NCBI GenBank assembly: GCA_934279105.1
Contig: CAKQWR010000106.1
Coordinates: 1-6,901 of the forward strand
DNA length: 6,901 nucleotides
Source: an uncultured Oribacterium sp.
GTDB taxonomy: Bacteria; Bacillota; Clostridia; Lachnospirales; Lachnospiraceae
Direction: 5' to 3'
Positions 1 through 5,206 of the stretch are shown here, piece by piece. A program made the position numbers and the translations under genes. Numbering within the stretch: the stretch's first letter is position 1; each line of letters starts with the position of its first letter. The notes under the pieces were generated by a model. The model saw only the letters and a list, made by a program, of their open reading frames with translations. It had not been told where the DNA came from and searched no databases.

Positions 1-110
1 CCGAATCCGCCGGTACCATCCTGAAATGGCTTCGGAAGCGGAATCGGACGAAAATTATAGAAAACAGCTTTGGTAAACTTGATTTTATCTTCAAAATCGA
101 AAGAGTTCAT
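1..110 (-). CDS. Unidentified protein, N-terminal fragment (gene leaves the window)
   Basis: Only the first 36 codons are present, read leftwards from an ATG at 110. The peptide begins MNSFDFEDKIKFTKAVFYNF and continues through a proline-rich stretch, RPIPLPKPFQ, to DGTGGF at the window edge. A good ribosome binding site (AGGAGAGG on the minus strand, within about 111-123) stands just upstream of the ATG, so the start is credible. I see no signal peptide or membrane segment in this part, and I do not recognise the family. The gene is divergent from the dead-AAA+ regulator at 435-1571, and the two share a dyad-rich control region, so it is a plausible target of that regulator. This is inferred from position only. 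Confidence 0.6.
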   Translation of the reverse strand, partial: MNSFDFEDKIKFTKAVFYNFRPIPLPKPFQDGTGGF

Positions 111-190
111 GGTTCCTCTCCTTATATACTGACTTATCATATCAACTGTTGACAATATATAAGATATCCGCCTAAGAATCCTTCAAAATA

Positions 191-218
191 TGCACAAAAA
201 TCAATTTTAATTTGTGCA
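191..218. promoter_or_regulatory. Putative operator, perfect dyad TGCACAAA-N12-TTTGTGCA
   Basis: The 8-bp arms (191-198 and 211-218) are perfectly complementary, and the element is centred about 95 bp upstream of the minus-strand start at 110. Its core, GCACA-N16-TGTGC, recurs almost identically (N15) upstream of the DUF296 gene at 5157-5189. The two half-sites are about two helical turns apart, as expected for a dimeric Fis-type regulator. Assigning it to either regulator in the window is inference. Confidence 0.45.
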
Positions 219-285
219 TTTTGTACAAACGTTTCAAAATATCTGAATTTCAAAAACAGTATTTCACTTATATTTCATATGGTAT

Positions 286-305
286 TGCAAATTGAAATGT
301 TTGCA
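286..305. promoter_or_regulatory. Dyad TGCAAA-N8-TTTGCA in the divergent region
   Basis: Perfect 6-bp arms at 286-291 and 300-305 flank TTGAAATG. The element overlaps an interleaved ATTTCA/TGAAAT pair (272-277 and 293-298). It lies about 140 bp upstream of the plus-strand regulator, consistent with autoregulation or with control of either divergent promoter. Short arms in AT-rich DNA can occur by chance. Confidence 0.3.
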
Positions 306-316
306 TTACACTATAG

Positions 317-343
317 ATATGTTGGATTTAATTTTCAACATAT
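317..343. promoter_or_regulatory. Dyad ATATGTTG-N11-CAACATAT upstream of the plus-strand regulator
   Basis: Perfect 8-bp arms occupy 317-324 and 336-343, roughly 90-120 bp before the regulator start. The element could be an operator, or a hairpin in the 5' leader if transcription starts upstream of it. It is A/T-rich with an 11-nt spacer, so it is a weak RNA structure and more likely a protein-binding dyad. Confidence 0.3.
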
Positions 344-434
344 TTCAAAATAATGAACACAAACAGGCATCCGAACGGTACATCCTGTTCACTATCTTTC
401 AATCTATGATTACGTTTTACAGAAGGAGCAAATG

Positions 435-1571
435 ATGAATTTCAAACCAAGTGATATGGTTCTCCTGCACGGTGATCCTGCGGTCGCCACCTTCGACATG
501 CTGGAGCATCTGTTTGTTGATTTAAAGCCGGAACTCGACAAGGCAAAGCTCTATGCACGTTCCTCGAGCCCGGTACTGATTGAAGCGTCCGCCGGTCCGG
601 AACTGGAGATGATCGGACAGGCGATTCATAATGGAAGTGATCGAAAAGGAAAGTCCTATGCAGTCATTTCTTTATCCGGCCTGACAAACGAAGATCAGAA
701 TCGTATTCTTTTCGGTGACCCACGTATGGGCCGTGAAGGCGCCATCATAGACTGTAACCATGGCACACTGATGATTCAAGGCATCGATAAGCTAACACTT
801 CCGATGCAGTCGCAGCTTGCACGCGTTATTCGAACGAAGCGCGTTGCCAGTCAGACAAATTTTGCTCAGTACCGCTATGTCGATGTGCGCATCATCGGAA
901 CCACCTCGAAGAACCTGACCGAACTTCGAAATCAGTTCCTGTTCCGCTCTGACCTGCTTTTCACCTTCCGCGCTTTGCGTATCCGTATTCCGAAGTTAAA
1001 AAACCGCCCGCATGATATTGAAAACATGCTGGAATTCTATTTCAATGATTACAATCGCGAGTATGGCATGCACCACACCCTTACGGCGCATGCACGTGAA
1101 ACCATCCTGCACTACCCTTGGGACAGCAACATCATGCAGCTGAGTGCCTTCTGTGAACGTCTCGTGTTGACGGCTCCGGATGTCGTGATCCATACCGGCT
1201 ATGTGCAGTCACTGCTCGCTGAGCTTTATGAACAGGATTCAGCGATCTATGTTACAGAACATTCTGCCTCGATGGAGGGCTCGACCGCGCAGGAATCCAC
1301 GGTGCTTCGTCAGATTCTGAATCATGCATCGCTTTCCGAAGTGGACAGCATGCCGTCCTCACGGCCGAACACAACCGAAGCCGCCATACACTCGGAAACG
1401 ACCGCTCCATCTGCACTCCTTCCGCACATACCCGAGAGCAACGACATCTACCGCGACCTCCTCGTGGCCTGCCTTCGCAAAAATAACGGAAATCGAAAAC
1501 AAACTGCGCAGGAACTCGGCATCAGCACGACCACCCTCTGGCGAAAGATCCGCTACTACCATCTAGAGTGA
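435..1571 (+). CDS. Fis-family transcriptional regulator with degenerate sigma-54-type AAA+ domain, no sensor domain
   Basis: This is a probable DNA-binding regulator built like the core of a bacterial enhancer-binding protein. An AAA+ module (about residues 25-265) is followed by a 70-residue Ser/Thr-rich linker and a Fis-type helix-turn-helix at the C-terminus (about 340-378, including the core ELGISTTTLWRKI). The AAA+ motifs are ruined. The Walker A position reads EASAGPELE instead of GESGTGKE, the GAFTGA loop is missing after LFG, Walker B reads GTLMIQGID instead of GTLFLDEI, and the sensor II arginine is replaced in PWDSNIMQL. ATP hydrolysis and sigma-54 contact are therefore unlikely; TyrR is a known relative that works with sigma-70. 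There is no N-terminal receiver, GAF or PrpR_N domain. Two ATGs are adjacent; AAGGAG at 423-428 is 6 nt from the second (435) but only 3 nt from the first (432), so I chose 435. It is a paralogue of the regulator at 5207-6862. Confidence 0.88.
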   Translation: MNFKPSDMVLLHGDPAVATFDMLEHLFVDLKPELDKAKLYARSSSPVLIEASAGPELEMIGQAIHNGSDRKGKSYAVISLSGLTNEDQNRILFGDPRMGREGAIIDCNHGTLMIQGIDKLTLPMQSQLARVIRTKRVASQTNFAQYRYVDVRIIGTTSKNLTELRNQFLFRSDLLFTFRALRIRIPKLKNRPHDIENMLEFYFNDYNREYGMHHTLTAHARETILHYPWDSNIMQLSAFCERLVLTAPDVVIHTGYVQSLLAELYEQDSAIYVTEHSASMEGSTAQESTVLRQILNHASLSEVDSMPSSRPNTTEAAIHSETTAPSALLPHIPESNDIYRDLLVACLRKNNGNRKQTAQELGISTTTLWRKIRYYHLE

Positions 1572-1601
1572 ACTCTGGATAGCAGGCACCACTCTAAGCC
1601 A

Positions 1602-1827
1602 GACCCACGGAAGGCAGCCGTTGAGAGCCATACGAAGAGGTCGTGAAGAAGCAAAATTGTCCCCCTTAGAACCAGTTGGAGTAATTTTTCCTTAGCACTC
1701 TCTGCAACACTGAGTTTTCATAAAGAAAACTCAGTCGTTTGCAGAGAGCCTACTGGTTCTTAGGGGGACAATTTTAGATTCTTCCGAGCTCGCAGTACTG
1801 TGCTCTCAACGGCCGCCTTCCGGGGTC
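1602..1827. repeat. 226-nt nested imperfect inverted repeat (giant hairpin)
   Basis: Four sets of arms nest around one centre. They are GGAAGGC.. at 1609-1628 with 1802-1821 (19 of 20 paired, plus GACCC/GGGTC outside at 1602-1606/1823-1827), GAAGAA with TTCTTC (1645-1650/1779-1784), a 24-nt arm 1653-1676 with 1752-1775 (23 of 24 paired), and an inner stem CTCTCTGCAA/TTGCAGAGAG (1698-1707/1739-1748) capped by ACTGAGTTTTC/GAAAACTCAGT (1709-1719/1725-1735) with loop ATAAA. It fills the gap between two convergent genes. There is no ORF of note inside. It could be a MITE-like element, an oversized bidirectional terminator, or a structured RNA. I see no convincing target-site duplication. Confidence 0.85.
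1653..1775. terminator. Possible bidirectional transcription terminator within the palindrome
   Basis: The long middle stem has the symmetric form A-tract, C-rich arm, G-rich arm, T-tract: AAAATTGTCCCCC at 1653-1665 and GGGGGACAATTTT at 1763-1775. It lies between the stops of two convergent genes (1571 and 1840), so on either strand it offers a GC-rich stem ending in U-rich RNA. The stem is much longer, and its loop far more structured, than in a typical intrinsic terminator, and the T-tract is only four bases. Confidence 0.4.
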
Positions 1828-1839
1828 CTTATTAAACGG

Positions 1840-3072
1840 TTATGCCTTTTCGTCCTTGTGCGCCTGCATGTACTGGTCCATCTCTTCGGCGATCATCTTT
1901 GATACGTGAACGGCATCGACGACGGTCTTCGCGCCGGTTACGACATCGCCGGAGGCGAATACACCCGGCATGGTGGTTTCACCTTCGGCATCGGTGGCGA
2001 GGGTGCCGTGCTCGTTCAGCTTGAGGCCGGAGTTGTGCTCGACGAGACGATGCTTCGGCACCTGTGAAACAGCGATGACGACGGAATCGCATGGAACGAA
2101 ATGCTCGGTCTCCGGCTTCGTTACCAGCGTACCATCTTCCTGCACCTCTGTATCTACGATCATCACACCATCGTCCTTAATCGCAGTTGCGGTCGAATAG
2201 AACTCGAACTGCACACCATCAAGCTTTGCAAATTCGAACTCATCCGGAGAAGCCGTCACCTTGTCACGACGCTCATATACCGTTACGTTCTTCACGCCCT
2301 GACGGACCGCAGTACGTGCGACATCCATCGCCGAGTTTCCGGAACCGAAGATCGCCACGGACTGACCGAGATCGACCGAATCCGGATTGTTGAGATAATT
2401 GATGGCGTAATGTACATTACCGAAGGTCTCGCCTGGGATCAGCATACGACGTGGACGCCATGCACCGGTTCCGATGAAGATGGAACGGTAGCCGTCACGG
2501 AAAAGATCCTCGAGGGTAATGTTTCCGCCGATGGTGAAGTTCGGACGGAAGAGGATGCCCATCTCACGCATCTTCGTGTAGTAGCGGTCGAGGATACTAT
2601 GTGGCAGACGAAACTCCGGGATGCCATAGCGCATGATACCACCGATCTTATCACGACTCTCGAAGACCGTGATCTTATATCCCTTGCTGGCCAGCAGAAT
2701 CGCGATCGTAATACCGGCAGGACCGGCACCGATGACCGCTGCCTTCATGCCATTCGGCTCCGCCATCTTCAGCTTGATACGCTCGAAGCAGGAATCGGAG
2801 ATATAGTTTTCGATGGAGGAAATATGCACAGGGGAGCCCTTGATGCCACGAACACAGTGCCCTTCGCACTGCTTTCCATGATTACATACGAGTGAACAAA
2901 CGACAGAAAGCGGATTATTCGCAAAAAGCATCGCCGCTGCGGTCTCCAGTTCATTTTCCTTAAAGAGACGAATCATCTCCGGAATGTTTGTGTTGATCGG
3001 ACAGCCCTTTCGGCACTGTGGATTCTTGCACTGCAGACAGCGATTGGCTTCTTCTAAAACATGAATCGGCAT
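1840..3072 (-). CDS. FeS/FAD NADPH-dependent oxidoreductase, glutamate synthase small-subunit type
   Basis: This soluble flavoprotein belongs to the family that passes electrons from NADPH through FAD and FeS clusters to a partner or acceptor (GltD/GltA, the NfnB-like group, and dihydropyrimidine dehydrogenase domains I-II). The N-terminal half-ferredoxin shows two Cys sets: C12, C15, C20, C24 (CLQCKNPQC) and C59, C63, C69, C73 (CNHGKQCEGHC). An FAD-binding GAGPAG lies at about 115-120, the NAD(P)-binding GSGNSAMD at about 243-250, and the C-terminal FAD motif PGVFASGD at about 369-376. The ATG at 3072 is preceded by AGGGGGAAG on the minus strand. The upstream TTG at 3093 would put that site inside the gene, so I chose 3072 (410 aa). 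An in-frame TGA just upstream rules out the longer N-terminus usual in this family. No glutamate synthase large subunit is in the window, so the substrate is unknown. Confidence 0.92.
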   Translation of the reverse strand: MPIHVLEEANRCLQCKNPQCRKGCPINTNIPEMIRLFKENELETAAAMLFANNPLSVVCSLVCNHGKQCEGHCVRGIKGSPVHISSIENYISDSCFERIKLKMAEPNGMKAAVIGAGPAGITIAILLASKGYKITVFESRDKIGGIMRYGIPEFRLPHSILDRYYTKMREMGILFRPNFTIGGNITLEDLFRDGYRSIFIGTGAWRPRRMLIPGETFGNVHYAINYLNNPDSVDLGQSVAIFGSGNSAMDVARTAVRQGVKNVTVYERRDKVTASPDEFEFAKLDGVQFEFYSTATAIKDDGVMIVDTEVQEDGTLVTKPETEHFVPCDSVVIAVSQVPKHRLVEHNSGLKLNEHGTLATDAEGETTMPGVFASGDVVTGAKTVVDAVHVSKMIAEEMDQYMQAHKDEKA

Positions 3073-3154
3073 TTTAACTTCCCCCTGAATCAAATCATGA
3101 TGTCATTCTTAAACGCAACTTGCTTCATCCTAATACAGAAATACGTGGATGTCA

Positions 3155-3226
3155 TGCGTTAAATACATAACTTATGTGTCAAAAAATGAACGTTAAAGTT
3201 CTAACCTCAACGTTAATTTTATAACC
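3155..3226 (-). promoter_or_regulatory. Phased direct repeats upstream of the oxidoreductase gene
   Basis: Two 18-bp direct repeats, AACGTTAAAGTTCTAACC (3189-3206) and AACGTTAATTTTATAACC (3209-3226), match at 14 or more of 18 positions with a 20-bp period, two helical turns. A weaker third copy (CGTTAAA..TAAC) begins at 3155 and overlaps a perfect palindrome, ACATAA-C-TTATGT, at 3165-3177. All lie 80-155 bp upstream of the start at 3072. The layout is typical of an operator bound by tandem dimers, for example an OmpR-type response regulator, but no such regulator is in the window. Confidence 0.45.
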
Positions 3227-3243
3227 TTTCCCTGAACCGAATA

Positions 3244-3280
3244 TCAGCGCAGATCGTCGCTGAAAAACGATCTGCGCTGA
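3244..3280 (-). terminator. 14-bp perfect hairpin between glycerate kinase and oxidoreductase genes
   Basis: The arms at 3244-3257 and 3267-3280 (TCAGCGCAGATCGT and its complement) pair perfectly over 14 bp with a 9-nt loop. It lies about 85 bp after the glycerate kinase stop. No U-tract follows on either strand, so it is not a classical intrinsic terminator; it could be a processing or stabilising hairpin. The loop contains CGCTGA (3258-3263), which duplicates the end of the downstream arm (3275-3280), so an alternative short hairpin with 3244-3249 is possible. Confidence 0.4.
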
Positions 3281-3301
3281 TGTAAAAACAGATTCTCACT
3301 C

Positions 3302-3334
3302 GTCCGAATAAACGCTCTATTTCGTCTTTCGGAC
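3302..3334. repeat. Inverted repeat GTCCGAA-N19-TTCGGAC
   Basis: Perfect 7-bp arms at 3302-3308 and 3328-3334 lie 33-65 bp beyond the glycerate kinase stop. The element could form a weak hairpin in the 3' untranslated RNA of that gene or serve as a protein site. Nothing else in the sequence decides between these. The rest of the 294-bp gap contains no credible gene. Confidence 0.3.
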
Positions 3335-3366
3335 TATGAATTTATCTTCATTATGTTTATCCAGTA

Positions 3367-4512
3367 TTAGTGCTTGTTCATCTGCATGCCTGCCTGAATG
3401 AAACGGAACATACGGATCGCGCCCTTATAGTAGAGCGCAGACGCGTTATCGAGTGCCTCCTTCAGTGGCATCGGACCATCGACGGTCGTCATGATCGAGC
3501 TGATGCCATGGGCATAGATCTTCTCATAATCCGGACCGAGACCGCCACAGAGCGCAGCGACCGGCACCTGGTGCTTCGCACTGCGATCACCGACGCCCTG
3601 CATCACCTTACCGAAGCAGGACTGCCAGTCGGTTCTTCCCTCACCGGTCACGACGAGGTCGACACCCTCGAGGCGTGCATCGAAGTCGATGAGATCAAGC
3701 ACGGTCTCGATGCCGGACTTCATCTTTGCGTGCAGGAACACCTTCAGTGCAGTGCCGAGTCCACCGGCTGCACCACTGCCCTGAATTTCATCCGGATTCA
3801 CACCGAACTCACGGATGATCACATCACGATAATTCTGCATACCCCTCTCGAGACGATCGAGGATTTCCGGTGTACCACCCTTCTGCTTTCCGAAGGTATA
3901 GGTTGCACCATCCGGTCCACAGAGCGGATTCGTCACATCACACATAACCGTGAAGTGCGCCTTCTGTACTGCCGGATCGAGGCCACTCATGTCGATGTGC
4001 GCCACCTTCTCGAGGTTCTCGCCACGACCTTCCAGTACGTTACCGTCCTGATCGAGGAAGCGAATGCCGAGGGCGGAGGCGAAACCCATGCCGCCGTCAT
4101 TGGTCGCCGATCCACCGATGGCGATCGCGATATCCGTGTAGCCGGCGTCGAGTGCTGCCTTCAGAAGCTCACCGGTACCATAGGTGGTCGTGTTCAGCGG
4201 GTTGCGCTTCTCTTCCGGCACCATCGGAAGTCCGGATGCGGCGGCCATCTCGAGGATCGCCTCGGTATCGGACAGCCGACCATAGAAGCCCTGCTCCATC
4301 TCCATCAGCGGGCCGTGCACCGGCACCGTGACGATCTCGCCACTTCTCGCCTTTACAACGGCATCGGTCGTACCTTCACCACCGTCCGCAACCGGCACGC
4401 CACTGGTCTCACAGCTGCCGAATACCTCACCGGCCGCCTTCGTGAGCAGCTCGATGGTCTGGTCGCTGGAGAGGGTTCCCTTAAAAGAATCCGAAGCAAA
4501 AAGTAATTTCAT
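3367..4512 (-). CDS. Glycerate kinase (GlxK/GarK family)
   Basis: This cytoplasmic kinase phosphorylates D-glycerate with ATP, giving 2- or 3-phosphoglycerate (which one cannot be read from sequence), and links glycerate from serine, glyoxylate or sugar-diacid breakdown to lower glycolysis. At 381 aa it has full family length. Hallmarks in order are ASDSFKGTLSS (6-16), PVADGGEGTTDA (40-51), GGSATNDGGMGFA (133-145), DVTNPLCGPDGATYTFGKQKG (192-212), GSGAAGGLG (245-253), VVTGEGRTD (287-295) and ALCGGL (320-325). The start at 4512 has AGGAGG (complement of 4519-4524) at good spacing. It lies 127 bp downstream of the DUF296 gene on the same strand, and the two probably share a transcript. No key motif is missing. 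The pairing with a PrpR_N regulator suggests induction by an organic acid, which is inference. Confidence 0.95.
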   Translation of the reverse strand: MKLLFASDSFKGTLSSDQTIELLTKAAGEVFGSCETSGVPVADGGEGTTDAVVKARSGEIVTVPVHGPLMEMEQGFYGRLSDTEAILEMAAASGLPMVPEEKRNPLNTTTYGTGELLKAALDAGYTDIAIAIGGSATNDGGMGFASALGIRFLDQDGNVLEGRGENLEKVAHIDMSGLDPAVQKAHFTVMCDVTNPLCGPDGATYTFGKQKGGTPEILDRLERGMQNYRDVIIREFGVNPDEIQGSGAAGGLGTALKVFLHAKMKSGIETVLDLIDFDARLEGVDLVVTGEGRTDWQSCFGKVMQGVGDRSAKHQVPVAALCGGLGPDYEKIYAHGISSIMTTVDGPMPLKEALDNASALYYKGAIRMFRFIQAGMQMNKH

Positions 4513-4525
4513 GTTATACCTCCTC

Positions 4526-4539
4526 CTGTCTTTCGACAG
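4526..4539 (-). promoter_or_regulatory. GAAA-tetraloop hairpin next to the glycerate kinase ribosome binding site
   Basis: In the minus-strand RNA this reads CUGUC-GAAA-GACAG followed immediately by GAGGAGG, the ribosome binding site of glycerate kinase. The 5-bp stem with a GNRA loop is small but well formed. It may protect the RNA end or set spacing for ribosome entry. It leaves AGGAGG unpaired, so it does not by itself block translation. The rest of the 127-bp gap shows only a weak GTATA-TCG-TATAC dyad (4599-4611). Confidence 0.35.
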
Positions 4540-4639
4540 TCATCATTTGATCATTTTTACTGCGCCGGACGGCATAAAATCACCATACTCCGTCTCATGT
4601 ATATCGTATACGCAGAATCGTATCATTTCACTGACTCGC

Positions 4640-5068
4640 TTAGTTAAAATCAAACAGATTGAGACCGGTTCCGGTGATCTCATCCTTCTTCCGACCGACC
4701 TGTCCGTCGATGACCGTGAGGAAAATCTCTGCCGTTCCACCGATGCGTACGGACTTCAGATGTCCGCCATACGCACGGCCATCCACATCCGCCACCGTGA
4801 TGTGCACATGGAGATATGGCTTCCCATCCATCTCGGTGACACTGCCGATGATGGACGTGATTTCGAGTGGCTGATCCAGCACGGTCTCCGTGAACTTCTG
4901 TGCGCCCACGTCATAGAGTCCCATCACGAGATGATCGGCTGCACCGAGTCCGCTGATGGACGCAAGATGCACATTTTCCTTTTCACAGAGTGCTGTAATC
5001 TCCGTCATGACCTCTTCATCGCGATCCACACGTAACACAATCTGATTTCCAAATCTTCTGTAATCCAT
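4640..5068 (-). CDS. PPC/DUF296 domain protein
   Basis: A 142-aa single-domain protein of the PPC (plant and prokaryote conserved, DUF296) family, which forms trimers. In plants the domain is joined to AT-hook DNA-binding motifs, while in bacteria it stands alone with no settled function. Visible family marks are the histidine-rich core YLHVHITVAD (about 85-94), a likely metal site, then GRAYGGHL (about 97-104), plus the early ISGLGAADHLVMGLYD segment (about 38-53). There is no AT-hook, signal peptide or membrane segment. The ATG at 5068 has AGAGGAGGA just upstream. It sits between the PrpR_N regulator gene (138 bp upstream) and glycerate kinase (127 bp downstream), all on one strand, suggesting a shared pathway. 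Whether it binds a ligand, helps sensing or acts as an enzyme cannot be told from sequence. Confidence 0.88.
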   Translation of the reverse strand: MDYRRFGNQIVLRVDRDEEVMTEITALCEKENVHLASISGLGAADHLVMGLYDVGAQKFTETVLDQPLEITSIIGSVTEMDGKPYLHVHITVADVDGRAYGGHLKSVRIGGTAEIFLTVIDGQVGRKKDEITGTGLNLFDFN

Positions 5069-5156
5069 GTTGTCCTCCTCTGAATCCTCGATTCATCCCA
5101 TCGTATTCTGCGAAACCGAACAGCTTCACGTTTTTCATTCCAGACGTTCTCTGCCG

Positions 5157-5189
5157 GATCGCACATTCATCACACCATCCTGTGCAATC
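5157..5189. promoter_or_regulatory. Putative operator upstream of the DUF296-glycerate kinase genes
   Basis: GATCGCACA (5157-5165) and TGTGCAATC (5181-5189) are complementary at 8 of 9 positions with a 15-nt spacer, centred about 105 bp upstream of the DUF296 start. The GCACA-N15-TGTGC core matches the dyad at 191-218, which is centred about 95 bp upstream of the truncated left-hand gene. It is a natural candidate site for the Fis-type regulators. No convincing -35/-10 pair is visible in this gap (5069-5206). Confidence 0.45.
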
Positions 5190-5206
5190 GCAAAGGTCCA
5201 GTGACC

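Larger units (their letters stand above)
111..434. promoter_or_regulatory. Divergent AT-rich control region with several dyads
   Basis: This gap lies between two divergent start codons and holds no credible gene. It is clearly more AT-rich than the flanking coding DNA. It carries several perfect dyads: TCAAC-T-GTTGA at 142-152, TGCACAAA/TTTGTGCA at 191-218, TTTGTACAAA at 220-229, TGCAAA/TTTGCA at 286-305, ATATGTTG/CAACATAT at 317-343 and AACAGG/CCTGTT at 362-389. The pentamer TTTCA occurs at 232, 248, 262, 273, 343 and 397, with its complement TGAAA at 293. A TTGACA hexamer sits at 149-154 but has only a poor -10 (TAAGAA, 173-178). No promoter can be named with confidence, and no -24/-12 sigma-54 promoter is visible. 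Confidence 0.6.

Noticed and set aside
149..178. TTGACA (149-154) with TAAGAA (173-178) as a sigma-70-type promoter
   Set aside because: The -35 is perfect, but the -10 matches only three of six and the spacing is 18; it lies about 255 bp from the next plus-strand gene and overlaps a palindrome, so I do not call it.
224..237. Possible catabolite-response element around AAACGTTTCA
   Set aside because: It matches only six of the eight fixed positions of the usual cre consensus, lacking the TG and the closing C.
111..434. Sigma-54 -24/-12 promoter for the divergent genes
   Set aside because: I searched for GG-N10-GC elements because of the enhancer-binding-type regulators. None with a TGGCAC/TTGC-like context was seen, which agrees with the loss of GAFTGA in both proteins.
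1602..1827. CRISPR array or retron RNA as explanation of the palindrome
   Set aside because: There are no regularly spaced direct repeats, no Cas gene and no reverse transcriptase in the window; the structure is a single nested inverted repeat.
2101..2895. 264-aa plus-strand ORF opposite the oxidoreductase gene
   Set aside because: Antisense to the conserved FAD and NAD(P) motifs; no ribosome binding site or family features.
3370..4506. 378-aa plus-strand ORF opposite glycerate kinase
   Set aside because: It is an antisense shadow of a clear glycerate kinase; its peptide is rich in His, Thr and Arg with no recognisable motif.
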